From NCBI RefSeq assembly GCF_019754945.1, contig NZ_JAEUWU010000004.1, positions 124,001 to 188,000 of the forward strand: 64,000 bases of DNA, written 5' to 3'. This stretch comes from Corynebacterium pseudokroppenstedtii (GTDB taxonomy: Bacteria; Actinomycetota; Actinomycetes; Mycobacteriales; Mycobacteriaceae). This document shows, one piece after another, positions 19,356-28,166 of the stretch (the first letter of the stretch is position 1; every line of letters begins with the position of its first letter). The notes beneath the pieces are model-generated. The model ran no database searches. It was given only the letters and a program-made list of their open reading frames with translations, and was not told the origin of the DNA. The translations under genes and the position numbers were made by a program.

Positions 19356-19625
19356 GCCTCCCCCGCACTGTCTCCTGTACCTGAGAGCTTCGGCAGCCTC
19401 ACCAACGCCCTGTATAGGGAGCCCTACAGATTTATAGAGCCCTCAAGGTGGCGCTGTTGTCGGTCTGCTTTTCTCCTTCGGCGGCTGTATGCACAGCTCT
19501 TTCCAGTGGTGCCTCATTGCAGCGGTACTGGGCCTGAGAGATTCCCGGGGAGGGTTTGCTCCTACGGCGCTACTTTCCTGGCCGGAAGCACGATGCGCCC
19601 GGCGCGGAAAGCAAGCTCTCCCGTT
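19356..19625 (-). promoter_or_regulatory. Tandem glycine riboswitch upstream of gcvP
   Basis: Reading the minus strand, aptamer 1 opens with GGGAGAG (about 19621) and contains GCGCCGTAGGAGCAAACC, then ATCTCTCAGGCCCAGTACCGC. The linker ACCACTGGAAAGAG is followed by aptamer 2 with GCCGCCGAAGGAG, then GCTCTCAGGTACAGGAGACAG and GGGGGAGG. These are the conserved blocks of the two-aptamer glycine riboswitch, in the right order. Aptamer 2 has an enlarged internal arm. Only about 35 nt separate the aptamer from ATG 19323; they hold a GGCGA/TCGCC hairpin (19342-19358) without a U-run, so translational control is more likely than a terminator. Glycine should turn on gcvPTH. Confidence 0.93.
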
Positions 19626-19653
19626 GCAACTCGTAACGGCATGTTCGTCACTC

Positions 19654-19681
19654 GACTATATCCGCAACCCCGGACATGTCG
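19654..19681 (-). promoter_or_regulatory. Putative promoter of the gcv operon
   Basis: On the minus strand TCGACA (19681-19676) and TATAGT (19659-19654) are separated by 16 bp. A start site near 19647 would leave a leader that begins about 25 nt before the first aptamer, which is a sensible layout. Called by eye only. Confidence 0.4.
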
Positions 19682-19846
19682 AGCGAACTTCGCCATCTAG
19701 TTACCTCATTTCGAGGCAATGACCAGGCGATACGCTGGTAGGTTACCCCCGACGGGCACAAATTTTTACACGAACGTCACATGGTTCGCGCGGTGACAGG
19801 GTCGCGCGGCGGCTGGTTCGTCCAGCCACCGTTCGCGCAGCGCGGC

Positions 19847-20695
19847 TTAATCGTCCGAACGCTCGATGGGGTTGTCGGGATTCCCCGCCCACTGTGACCA
19901 ACCACCGGTGAATAGCGTGGCACCGCCGATCCCACCGTGCTCCATCACGGCGATCATCGCGCAGGAGTGCAGCGCGGAACCGGAGTACACAGCCACTTTC
20001 GAGCCGTCGGTAATTCCCGCCCTGTTGAACCGTGCCCGGATCTCGTCGGGCGACAATACTGTCCGGTCCTCGTTATAAAAGTCCTGGACCGGCATGTTGA
20101 TCGCACCCGGAATGTGGCCAGCTCGGAAGTCCAGCTTTTCGGCAATCCCGTTGAAACGACGTTCGTCGCGCGCATCAAGGAGGAATCCGCCGTCCTTAAT
20201 CCACTGGTCGATTTCATCGGCTTCGATGGTGGGCATATTGCCGACGGTGATCTCTGTACGGAATCGCTGCGGGAGGCTCCCCGGTCCGGCGATCACGGGA
20301 TACCCAGCGTCCTCCCACGCGGGGAGGCCACCGTCGAGAATATGAATGTCGGTGAACCCAGCCCACTTGAGAATCCACCAGGCACGGGCGGAGAAAATGC
20401 CGTGGTGCTGGCCGTAAATGATGATCGGCGTTTTCTTGTCCAGTCCCCACTTGTAGACCCAGTTCTGCAGGATCCCTTTGTTCGGCAGCGGGTTACGCCC
20501 GGCTTCGCGGGAGGGCAGTCCTGTGAGGGCTAACTCTGGCGGGCAGAACTGAGCGTCCGGAATATGTTCAGACACGAACCTCGAATACGCGTTTCGGCTT
20601 CCACTGGACCAGTGGGTGCTCAAGATACTAATACGATTCGATTTGTTGATAGCTTTGGACAAGATGTCTGGAGAAACGTATACGGTCATGGGCAC
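19847..20695 (-). CDS. Rhodanese-like sulfurtransferase (SseA/ThtR family) lacking the usual Cys
   Basis: Two-rhodanese-domain protein of 282 residues; such enzymes move sulfane sulfur from thiosulfate or 3-mercaptopyruvate to thiols or cyanide. The inactive N-terminal domain contains GIFSARAWWILKWAGF and ILDGGLPAWEDAGYPV. The C-terminal domain contains LLDARDERRFNG, AGHIPGAIN and GGWSQWAG. The active-site loop, normally a Tyr/Cys-Gly-Ser-Gly segment, reads VYSGSALHSCAM: Ser238 occupies the catalytic Cys position, and the nearest Cys is C245. Activity is therefore doubtful or altered. The start is GTG 20695 or, six bases later, ATG 20689. A GGCTGG/CCAGCC hairpin downstream (about 19811-19827) lacks a U-tract. 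Confidence 0.85.
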   Translation of the reverse strand: MPMTVYVSPDILSKAINKSNRISILSTHWSSGSRNAYSRFVSEHIPDAQFCPPELALTGLPSREAGRNPLPNKGILQNWVYKWGLDKKTPIIIYGQHHGIFSARAWWILKWAGFTDIHILDGGLPAWEDAGYPVIAGPGSLPQRFRTEITVGNMPTIEADEIDQWIKDGGFLLDARDERRFNGIAEKLDFRAGHIPGAINMPVQDFYNEDRTVLSPDEIRARFNRAGITDGSKVAVYSGSALHSCAMIAVMEHGGIGGATLFTGGWSQWAGNPDNPIERSDD

Positions 20696-20801
20696 TAGCT
20701 TATGCGGACGAGCTCCAGACTGCAGTATGGCAGGTTGTGAGATGCTCCTGGTAACGACACCAGTTCCCCTTTAACAACCTGCCGTGCAGCCCGATGCGAC
20801 A

Positions 20802-23375
20802 TCACAGTGTCGACACACCGCCACCGTGGACGTCGAGTTTGTCTCCGCCCTCAGCCACCGTGACCTCAACAACGTCGCCGTCGCGAACATCCCCGGCGAG
20901 GAGTTCCTTCGCCAGTTCGTCGCCAATGGCTTGTTGCACTAACCGACGCAGCGGGCGGGCACCGTACGCGGGGTCGTAGCCGCGCTTGGCCAGCCATTCC
21001 TTCGCGTCGTCGTGGACATCCAACACAAGGCGTCGAGACTCCAGCCTCTTGGCCAGAGCGTCGATCTGAATGTCGACGATCTTGGTCAGCTGTTCACTGG
21101 TCAGAGCGTCGAACATAACGACGTCGTCAAGGCGGTTGATGAATTCCGGCTTGAAGGTGGCTTTCACGGCCGCTTCCATCTGCTCCTTGGTCCCACCTGC
21201 GCCCAAGTTCGAGGTCAGGATCAGGATGGTGTTCCGGAAGTCCACCGTGCGGCCTTGTCCATCGGTCAGGCGCCCTTCGTCGAGCACCTGCAGGAGGACA
21301 TCGAAGACGTCGGGGTGAGCCTTCTCAACCTCGTCGAATAGGACCACTGTATAGGGCCGACGACGCACTGCTTCGGTCAGCTGACCACCGGCGTCGTAAC
21401 CGACGTATCCCGGAGGGGCACCGACCAACCGCGCCACGGAGTGCTTCTCGCCGTACTCCGACATATCGATGCGGACCATGGCTTTTTCGTCGTCGAAGAG
21501 GAAGTCCGCCAACGCCTTGGCCAACTCGGTCTTGCCGACGCCGGTGGGGCCGAGGAAGAGGAACGAGCCTGTCGGCCGGTTCTCGTCGGCGACACCAGCA
21601 CGAGCGCGGCGCACCGCGTCGGAGACGGCCTTCACGGCTTCGTCCTGGCCGACCACGCGGCGACCCAAAACTTTCTCCATGGCCAGGAGCTTTTCGGTTT
21701 CGCCTTGCATCATCTTGCCGGCGGGGATGCCGGTCCACGCGGAGACAACTTCGGCCACTGTTTCGGGCGTGACTTCCTCAGAGAGCATGGCGTTCTCTTC
21801 GGTGGAGTTCACGGACTTTTCGGCGGCGTGCAGCTTCTTTTCCAGTTCAGGAATAGTGCCGTAGCGCAGCTTTGCTACCTTCTCGTAGTCGCCGTCGCGC
21901 TCCGCGATTTCCGAATCGGACCGGGCCTTCTCCAGCTCTTCCTTAACGCTTTGCACCTCGGTAATGGCGGACTTTTCGTTCTCCCACCGGGCGGTCAGTG
22001 CTTTCAGATTTTCGCGTTCGTCGGCAAGCTCTTCTTTCAGGTGCTCAAGCCTGATTTTCGAGGCTTCATCGGTCTCCTTCTCCAGGGCCATTTCCTCGAT
22101 CTCTAGCCGACGCACGACGCGCTCGGCGGTGTCGATTTCTTCTGGCCGGGAGTCGATTTCCATGCGCAACCGCGAGGCGGCTTCGTCGATAAGGTCGATG
22201 GCTTTATCGGGAAGGAACCGGGCTGTGATGTAGCGGTCGGACAGCGTCGCGGCCGAGACCAGGGCGGAGTCCATGATCCGAACACCGTGGTGAACCTCGT
22301 AGCGCTCTTTGAGGCCACGCAAAATGCCGACGGTGTCCTCGACGCTGGGCTCGCCCACGTATACCTGCTGGAAACGGCGCTCAAGGGCGGCGTCCTTTTC
22401 GATGTACTTGCGGTATTCCTCCAGAGTGGTTGCGCCCACGAGGCGGAGTTCACCGCGAGCCAGCAGCGGCTTGATCATGTTGCCGGCGTCCATTGCGGAT
22501 TCCCCGGTCGCGCCCGCACCGACGATGGTGTGAAGCTCATCGATGAAGGTGATGATTTCACCGTCGGCGTTCTTGATCTCATCAAGGACGGCCTTTAACC
22601 GTTCCTCGAATTCGCCACGGTATTTTGCACCGGCAACCATGGAGCCGAGGTCGAGCGAGACGAGTTTCTTGTCCTTCAGCGATTCAGGCACATCACCAGC
22701 GACGATACGTCGTGCTAGGCCTTCGACGATGGCGGTTTTACCGACGCCGGGCTCACCGATGAGCACCGGGTTGTTCTTTGTCCGCCGTGACAGTACCTGG
22801 ACGACGCGTCGGATTTCGGCGTCGCGGCCGATGACGGGGTCGATTTTGCCGTCGCGTGCTCGGGCGGTGAGGTCCGTGGAGTACTTTTCGAGGGCCTGGA
22901 ACTGGCCTTCTGGGTCCTCGGTGGTCACTTTTTGGTTTCCGCGTACCGACGGGAACGCCGCTTTGAGTGCGTCCGCGGTGGCACCGAACTCCTGCAGTAA
23001 TTTCGCTGCATCGCTGTCACCGGATGCGATGCCGGCGAGCAAAACTTCAGTGGACACGTAGCTGTCGCCCAGCTGGCCTGCTAATTCCTGCGCGGTGGTT
23101 AGCGCGTTGAGGGAATCGCGGTTGAACTGCGGGTTCGCCATTTGTTGGCCAGTGGCGGTGGGGTACCCACCCACCAGACTTCGTGCCCGAGTGAGGACCT
23201 GGTTCGGGTCTGCGCCCACAGCCTGAATAACTGGCGACGCAATAGAGTCAGCCTGCTCGAGGAGAGCGACGAGTAAATGCGCTGGCCGGATGTCTGGGTT
23301 ACCTCGTTTCGAGGCGTCCTGAAGTGCGGCCTGGAGGGCTTCAGCTGTACGAGTTGTGGGGGTAAAAGAGCTCAT
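20802..23375 (-). CDS. clpB: ATP-dependent disaggregase ClpB
   Basis: Hexameric AAA+ chaperone that dissolves protein aggregates together with DnaK. The 857-residue protein has the N-terminal ClpN repeats ([11 protein letters not shown]), Walker A1 GEPGVGKT at 207-214, a Glu/Lys-rich middle-domain coiled coil (about 400-530), Walker A2 GPTGVGKT at 609-616, and ends with the AAA-2 D2-small domain ([15 protein letters not shown]). There is no ClpP-binding loop motif that I can see, as expected for ClpB. An HspR box (23585-23605) lies about 210 bp upstream, tying it to the DnaK regulon. Confidence 0.97.
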   Translation of the reverse strand: MSSFTPTTRTAEALQAALQDASKRGNPDIRPAHLLVALLEQADSIASPVIQAVGADPNQVLTRARSLVGGYPTATGQQMANPQFNRDSLNALTTAQELAGQLGDSYVSTEVLLAGIASGDSDAAKLLQEFGATADALKAAFPSVRGNQKVTTEDPEGQFQALEKYSTDLTARARDGKIDPVIGRDAEIRRVVQVLSRRTKNNPVLIGEPGVGKTAIVEGLARRIVAGDVPESLKDKKLVSLDLGSMVAGAKYRGEFEERLKAVLDEIKNADGEIITFIDELHTIVGAGATGESAMDAGNMIKPLLARGELRLVGATTLEEYRKYIEKDAALERRFQQVYVGEPSVEDTVGILRGLKERYEVHHGVRIMDSALVSAATLSDRYITARFLPDKAIDLIDEAASRLRMEIDSRPEEIDTAERVVRRLEIEEMALEKETDEASKIRLEHLKEELADERENLKALTARWENEKSAITEVQSVKEELEKARSDSEIAERDGDYEKVAKLRYGTIPELEKKLHAAEKSVNSTEENAMLSEEVTPETVAEVVSAWTGIPAGKMMQGETEKLLAMEKVLGRRVVGQDEAVKAVSDAVRRARAGVADENRPTGSFLFLGPTGVGKTELAKALADFLFDDEKAMVRIDMSEYGEKHSVARLVGAPPGYVGYDAGGQLTEAVRRRPYTVVLFDEVEKAHPDVFDVLLQVLDEGRLTDGQGRTVDFRNTILILTSNLGAGGTKEQMEAAVKATFKPEFINRLDDVVMFDALTSEQLTKIVDIQIDALAKRLESRRLVLDVHDDAKEWLAKRGYDPAYGARPLRRLVQQAIGDELAKELLAGDVRDGDVVEVTVAEGGDKLDVHGGGVSTL

Positions 23376-23584
23376 GATGTCACCTTTCTATTCTGCGTTT
23401 GTTGTTCTGTATTTACTGTTTCTGTGCTGACCGTTCTGTGTGTGGCCTGTGGGACGGGAGCTTTGCGGCTCAGTCGACGGGACCGACCGGGTGGCTGACC
23501 GCTAGCCGACGAAGAACGTTGCTATAACCATTGTTGAGTGTACTTCACGCAGGTTTTAATCACATCTAGTACAACTGACACGAA

Positions 23585-23605
23585 GTTGAGTCTATTCCAC
23601 TCAAG
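23585..23605. promoter_or_regulatory. HAIR element (HspR box) upstream of clpB
   Basis: GTTGAGT-N7-ACTCAAG matches the HspR-associated inverted repeat consensus CTTGAGT-N7-ACTCAAG at 13 of 14 arm positions. It lies upstream of clpB in the non-coding interval 23376-23835. A further half-site TTGAGTG occurs near 23536. HspR is encoded in this window (39589-40179). Confidence 0.8.
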
Positions 23606-23681
23606 GCAGATTTGTTAGAAATTTTTTCGTAGCGGATGGGGTACCGGTGGCGAGGGGTGGCTGTGTGCGTGTATTGGTCGC

Positions 23682-23799
23682 CACACGTGCGTGGGCTGGG
23701 CACGAGTGCGCGGGATGGACATGCGTGCGCGGGATGGACATGCGTGCGCGGGGGCTGACCACCTGTGTGCATGAGTTGAACACGAGTGCCTGGGATGGG
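23682..23799. repeat. Degenerate 19-21 bp tandem repeat, six units
   Basis: Six head-to-tail units begin with CA: 23682, 23701, 23720, 23739, 23760 and 23781. Units 2 and 3 differ at only two positions (core GTGCGCGGGATGGA); the others are more divergent, and two are 21 bp. It lies between the clpB upstream region and the last gene of the ABC cassette (ends 23836). No gene is apparent in 23606-23835. Confidence 0.75.
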
Positions 23800-23835
23800 T
23801 GCGCCGGCAATAACGGGCCACCACACCCAAAGGAA

Positions 23836-24426
23836 CTAGCGGCCCTGCCGGACCCAGACGACCAAACCTATAACCCCCAGAACAGCCTCCCCTATTAACA
23901 CCGCGGGACTCGTACCAACTCCGACTGAATTTCCCCACGGCGTGCCCTCCCCCACTAACCACGGGCTGAGACAAAGGATAAGAGAAAGGAGAGGCACTAC
24001 GCGCAAAGACACTGCCGACCCCCAACGGCCACCAAATGCAGCCGCACACCCAATAGACACCATGCTGTGAGCGCTGATCAAACTAACCGTTTCCCACCCC
24101 AGGTAACGGATCCTCATCAGGCCGGCTACAGCTACCAAGATGAGAACGCACATGAACGACAGAATCAGGCGCGGACGTTCCGTCGAGCGGGATGTCACGG
24201 CACGTTCATACGATTCTGACCATTGACTCCCCAGCAGAACACCCATCGCTCCCGCCAGCACCACCGGGACCAGGTTCGGAAGGAAAACAGGGATGCTCAG
24301 TTCCGGACCAAACAATTGCGGGAGCGAAAAATCATGAAACCAGACCAGAGGAATGACAACGCAACACAGCAATAGGGCTTCACGCCAGCCACGAAGGCGG
24401 AAATAAGGGAAGACGCTATTACTCAT
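23836..24426 (-). CDS. Small integral membrane protein, possible ABC permease partner
   Basis: A 196-residue hydrophobic protein with about five or six predicted membrane helices (for example EALLLCCVVIPLVWF, LVPVVLAGAMGVLLG, LILSFMCVLILVAVAGL, LLSLILCLSPWLV and AVLGVIGLVVWV). I do not recognise a named family. It is the last gene of a three-gene minus-strand set, 52 bp after the larger membrane protein and downstream of an ABC ATPase. The likely role is a transmembrane component of that transporter. The arrangement, rather than sequence similarity, supports this. Confidence 0.7.
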   Translation of the reverse strand: MSNSVFPYFRLRGWREALLLCCVVIPLVWFHDFSLPQLFGPELSIPVFLPNLVPVVLAGAMGVLLGSQWSESYERAVTSRSTERPRLILSFMCVLILVAVAGLMRIRYLGWETVSLISAHSMVSIGCAAAFGGRWGSAVSLRVVPLLSLILCLSPWLVGEGTPWGNSVGVGTSPAVLIGEAVLGVIGLVVWVRQGR

Positions 24427-24478
24427 AAGTAATCCTCACACTTCTTTTACTTCCGGATGCTTTATTCTCCTCGATTGC

Positions 24479-25768
24479 CTAGGCATTGCCTTTCTCAGAA
24501 GAAGCTATACAGGCCTTAAGATCCCGCGTGATGTTTTCAATTCGCTCTTCTTGCTCCTGAAATGGTCGCCCTTCAGTGTTCTGGTCCGTCCACTTCTGGG
24601 CCTCGCTCGTACCAGGGCCATTCGCCCCGCCATAGACGTCGCGAATGGGCTTGTCTCCGAAATGATCGGCAATCCATTCTGCGACGATAGAGATAGTCGA
24701 TACTCCATCCGTTTCGGAATACTCACACCCCGCTTCATCGCTGTGTTGTGCAATGGCGGTTTCAGCCACGTCATGGAGTACAAGAGTTGAGGATCGTCCC
24801 GCGTCAGCCGCCATCAAGGGAACATCGCCACCAACTTTTTTGGGAGCATACTCACCAGCGTCGACCTTGAATCCCAACTCGTCCAATTCAGACAAAAAGG
24901 CAGACCAGTTTGTATCCACTTTCCGCACAGTGGATTCATCTTCTGGCCAACTGCAATACCGGGCACCGTCGGCGGAACGGGTGCATGAAGGATTCGATGG
25001 TTTCTCACGTGCCGTTACCAGAGGTCCATTTATTCCGACGAGAGTTGCCACCACAGAGACGATGACGATTCCAGGTAGAGCTAACGATAAAAGCTTTTTA
25101 CTCCTTACCCAATCGGTCGTGGTGACGAAAATGAGCATTGCCGCCAGTACAATTCCTATAACAACACCAACAATAACTGGACGTAATTGGGCCGATTGCT
25201 CTACGTAGCCCACGTAGTTCCCCGATGAATACGGCCTCAAGAATAGAATTTTCGGAACTACACGTAGCAACCCTGCCATTAAAGTGAGAACCACGACGGC
25301 CACCCCGGCAATGAAGCCGACAATCGCCGCTAAACGCGGTTTGGTATGGAGCGATCGGCCAATAACCCCGCCGAGCCCCACGGAGAACAGGGACCAGATC
25401 AGCCCCATAACCGGAATCGACCACCATGGAGAACCACCGGGATCTCCAGATAAACACACGGCATACAAACCAACTATTGTTACGACGTTGTATATCAATG
25501 CATACAATGCACCGAGCCCGCAGAGATACCAGCTTCGCCGTACGGAGGTTGACGATATCGTGCGGAGATAGTCAACATCATGGCGTGCGATGTCGTAGGC
25601 AGTACACCCCGCTAAGCACACTCCGATAAGGGCAAGTGTTTCAGAATGTACTTCATTAACATCTGGCCAATAGCCGATAATGTAGCCCACTCGCCACGCG
25701 GAGAATAAAAGAAAAGCAACGAAGGGCGCAGGAACAAAATAACGAAGATGCCGCCTCCAACCCATCAT
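24479..25768 (-). CDS. Membrane protein with large C-terminal outside domain, ABC permease-like
   Basis: A 429-residue protein. The first half has about seven predicted membrane helices in an ABC-2-like pattern (FVAFLLFSAWRVGYIIG, ALIGVCLAGCTAYDI, ALYALIYNVVTIVGLYAV, VAVVVLTLMAGLL, IVIVSVVATLVGI). After about residue 250 there is a hydrophilic domain of about 175 residues with Cys pairs (NPSCTRSADGARYCSW and EAGCEYSE). The first-half profile suggests a permease; the C-terminal domain probably faces outside the membrane. Its start overlaps the ATPase stop (25765-25768), so the two are coupled. The substrate is unknown. Not assigned to a named family. Confidence 0.75.
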   Translation of the reverse strand: MMGWRRHLRYFVPAPFVAFLLFSAWRVGYIIGYWPDVNEVHSETLALIGVCLAGCTAYDIARHDVDYLRTISSTSVRRSWYLCGLGALYALIYNVVTIVGLYAVCLSGDPGGSPWWSIPVMGLIWSLFSVGLGGVIGRSLHTKPRLAAIVGFIAGVAVVVLTLMAGLLRVVPKILFLRPYSSGNYVGYVEQSAQLRPVIVGVVIGIVLAAMLIFVTTTDWVRSKKLLSLALPGIVIVSVVATLVGINGPLVTAREKPSNPSCTRSADGARYCSWPEDESTVRKVDTNWSAFLSELDELGFKVDAGEYAPKKVGGDVPLMAADAGRSSTLVLHDVAETAIAQHSDEAGCEYSETDGVSTISIVAEWIADHFGDKPIRDVYGGANGPGTSEAQKWTDQNTEGRPFQEQEERIENITRDLKACIASSEKGNA

Positions 25769-26481
25769 ACAACTTCCGCAGTCAATTGACCGAAAGCAGC
25801 ATCAATACTTCCATATTGCCTTTCGAGCTCTTCCGAGAGCACATCAGCGACAATACGTCCGGAATCAAGAAAAAGAACGCGATCGGTAGGCTCAATATCA
25901 GAGGAAATATGCGTCGACATAATGACTGAGGTTTTGCCGCTGAGGCGACGAATAATGCTCAAGAGCGAGGCTCGGTGATTTGGGTCTAATCCCGATGTTG
26001 GCTCATCCAAAATAAGGACGTCGGGACGGTGAGCTATCCCGACAGCAACCATCGCCCGACGTTGCATGCCACCGGACAACGAAGAAAAACGGTCACCTTC
26101 GTTATCGGACAAATGGACAAGCGCAATAGCCTCGGACGCTGCGGTCCGGGCCTCGCTCCTGGAATATCCATGAAGCCATGCTGCTGCCTGGACTAAGTCC
26201 CGCACAGTTTGAGATGTATCAACCGCATTATGTTGCGGCACCCAGCCTAAGCGCGACACGATGGCAGGACGGTTTTTTCGCTCCGCTGCTTTGCCGTCAT
26301 ACCTGATCACGCCGGATTTAGGTTTAAACTCTGTCGCGAGGAGCTTCATTAAGGTACTTTTCCCCGCGCCATTAGAACCGAGCACGATATTAATTCCGTC
26401 GGAAAAAGAGCACGAAATTCCATCCAAAACGGACTTAGCCTTTTTATACGAAAACCGTAACTCGCTTACTTCTATGAGCAT
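25765..26481 (-). CDS. ABC transporter ATP-binding protein
   Basis: A 238-residue nucleotide-binding domain powering the two membrane proteins that follow. Walker A GSNGAGKS is at 35-42, with signature LSGGMQRRAMVAVG and Walker B LILDEPTSGLDP. The Met-Gln after LSGG resembles ABC-2-type exporters of the CcmA/NatA group. The short C-terminus lacks extra domains. First gene of the 26481-23836 set; the stop overlaps the next start by 4 nt. The clustered membrane genes argue for export or for a self-protection/bacteriocin-immunity type function, but that is inference. Confidence 0.93.
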   Translation of the reverse strand: MLIEVSELRFSYKKAKSVLDGISCSFSDGINIVLGSNGAGKSTLMKLLATEFKPKSGVIRYDGKAAERKNRPAIVSRLGWVPQHNAVDTSQTVRDLVQAAAWLHGYSRSEARTAASEAIALVHLSDNEGDRFSSLSGGMQRRAMVAVGIAHRPDVLILDEPTSGLDPNHRASLLSIIRRLSGKTSVIMSTHISSDIEPTDRVLFLDSGRIVADVLSEELERQYGSIDAAFGQLTAEVV

Positions 26482-26870
26482 AGTTTCGTAGTGTACAGAT
26501 GGCGCTCCGCTAGAAGCATCCTTTTATAGATTGGGCAACCTGCTTCCCATCTTGGAGATTCGCCCTGGAGGGGCTGGTGGGTTCACCGTATAAAAAGTGG
26601 CGCAGATTAACGACCAGTGCGGATGGCCATGTAGGTGACACTGCCAAACTTGGAGGCTCCAACCTCGCGCTCAGGTAGTAACACCTTAATGTCGGCAGTT
26701 TAAGCCATTCATCTTTGGCATTTCACCCCAATTTTGGGGTGTTATTCGGTCGCTAAAGCCCCCTCTGGACCCCCCACAGCAACATTGATAACGTCACAGT
26801 CACGGATTGCGAAGCTAGCCAACAGAAAGACGTAAGAGAAGTATTTCTACACTTGATACAGGGGATAGAG
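26482..26870. other. Divergent intergenic region with a perfect palindrome
   Basis: This 390-bp interval separates the leftward ABC operon from the rightward gene at 26871. It contains the palindrome CACCCCAA-TT-TTGGGGTG (26724-26741), which could be an operator or a hairpin. The minus strand has a 29-codon coding-like scrap ending at about 26605 (peptide ...LPEREVGASKFGSVTY...), possibly a gene remnant. No intact gene was found. Confidence 0.5.
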
Positions 26871-27224
26871 ATGAACGCACGGTCCAGCAAATTACCAATC
26901 GTCGAACTTACTTCGATCGGCGTTGGTATTCTCCTATTTCTCATTGGCGCAATAACGGGCGCGTGGGTAATTGGCGTGGCCGGTTTCGGCGTAACCATTA
27001 TCGCAGTTACCAGCCTGATTCTATTTCTTCCCGTCACATTAATCGACGCACAACATCAGTACTTTGTTTGGATCGCAAGCGCCGTTTTAATTATTTTCGG
27101 AATTTGGTACGGGGTTACCCAGCAAGGGGAAGCCGAAATCTTCTCACCATCTCTACTCGCCTATGTCGGTGGAGGCGCCTTACTGACCTCACTAGCCACT
27201 TACGTCAGGAAGCGCTCACATTAG
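26871..27224 (+). CDS. Small membrane protein, function unknown
   Basis: A 117-residue protein with four predicted membrane helices (IGVGILLFLIGAITGAWVIG, GVTIIAVTSLILFLPV, YFVWIASAVLIIFGIWYG, LLAYVGGGALLTSLATYV) and a basic C-terminus. ATG 26871 is preferred over the upstream TTG 26853 because AGGGGATAG precedes it and the hydrophobic part follows soon. No family recognised. It is convergent with the amidase gene. Confidence 0.7.
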   Translation: MNARSSKLPIVELTSIGVGILLFLIGAITGAWVIGVAGFGVTIIAVTSLILFLPVTLIDAQHQYFVWIASAVLIIFGIWYGVTQQGEAEIFSPSLLAYVGGGALLTSLATYVRKRSH

Positions 27225-27264
27225 ATCGGTACCGCGGACATCTACCCCGACCCAGCCGTCGGCA

Positions 27265-28095
27265 CTAATCGTCGCCAAGCACAGGGATGCTTTGTCGCAC
27301 GGAGTCCAGCCGATCAGTATCAATAGTCGCGGTGACATACCCGCAGGTGTAGCCCAATTCCGCGACCCTCGTTCCGTCAGGACCGACCACAACACTGTGG
27401 CCAATCCCGGTCGGACCGTCGGACTGGCCAACCTTGTCATATCCGCCCGGGCGAGCCTGCCCCGCGGCGGCGATCCACGTCGTCGAATCCAACGCTCGTG
27501 CAGCAGTCAGTGTCCGCCACTGGTCACGCTTGCCCGGTCCATCCGACCACGACGTCGGCACGACAATAACCTGCGCACCACCACGCGCCAGATTCTTAAA
27601 CTGCTGCGGGAAACGAATGTCGTAACACGTCGACAATCCAACAGTCATACCCGCGCACTGGAAATACTCCAGCTCATTACCTGGGCGAACCGTGTCCGAC
27701 TCGCGGTACCCAAACGCGTCGTAGCAATGGATCTTGCGGTACGCCGCGTTGACACGATCTCCGTCGGCACCATCGCGGCCAACCGCCAGCGCAACGTTGT
27801 CCACCCGATGGCGCGTGCCTTTCTCGGTCTCGACAGAATCGGCCGGCGCGAACATTCCCACCACGGCAACAATGCCGGCCGCCTCGGCAGTCTCGCGGAC
27901 AGTCGTCGCAAACCGACCATCCAGCGGCTCCGCGATCGTGTCCAGCCGACCCTGACCGAACGGGTACATCGAGGCCTCCGGGAACACGATGAGATCAGAG
28001 TTCTCCGACGACGCGCGCATGATCAACTCACACACAGCATCCGTATTCCTAGAAACATCGGGGACGGAACAAATCTGGGCCAGTGAAATGCGCAT
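27265..28095 (-). CDS. Carbon-nitrogen hydrolase (nitrilase superfamily amidase)
   Basis: Hydrolyses a C-N bond of an amide or nitrile in the cytoplasm. The catalytic triad is in place: E40 (LIVFPEASMYP), K121 (AAYRKIHCYDAFGYRESD) and C157 (GLSTCYDIRFPQQF). Length 276 fits omega-amidase/Nit-type members. The exact substrate cannot be read from sequence; the family includes deaminated-glutathione and omega-amidases. It stands alone and is divergent from the TauE/SafE gene. Confidence 0.93.
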   Translation of the reverse strand: MRISLAQICSVPDVSRNTDAVCELIMRASSENSDLIVFPEASMYPFGQGRLDTIAEPLDGRFATTVRETAEAAGIVAVVGMFAPADSVETEKGTRHRVDNVALAVGRDGADGDRVNAAYRKIHCYDAFGYRESDTVRPGNELEYFQCAGMTVGLSTCYDIRFPQQFKNLARGGAQVIVVPTSWSDGPGKRDQWRTLTAARALDSTTWIAAAGQARPGGYDKVGQSDGPTGIGHSVVVGPDGTRVAELGYTCGYVTATIDTDRLDSVRQSIPVLGDD

Positions 28096-28166
28096 ACGCC
28101 ACAGACTATCAGTGAATAGCAGTAGCTATCAGTGAGAACCAGTAAGGGAAGCGATACGATTTTCGC

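Noticed and set aside
16144..19368. Long gcvP start at GTG 19368
   Set aside because: The GTG lies in the conserved 3' end of glycine aptamer 2. ATG 19323 gives a normal N-terminus.
21441..22106. Plus-strand 221-codon frame opposite clpB
   Set aside because: Antisense shadow of clpB; low-complexity Phe/Gly/Leu pattern.
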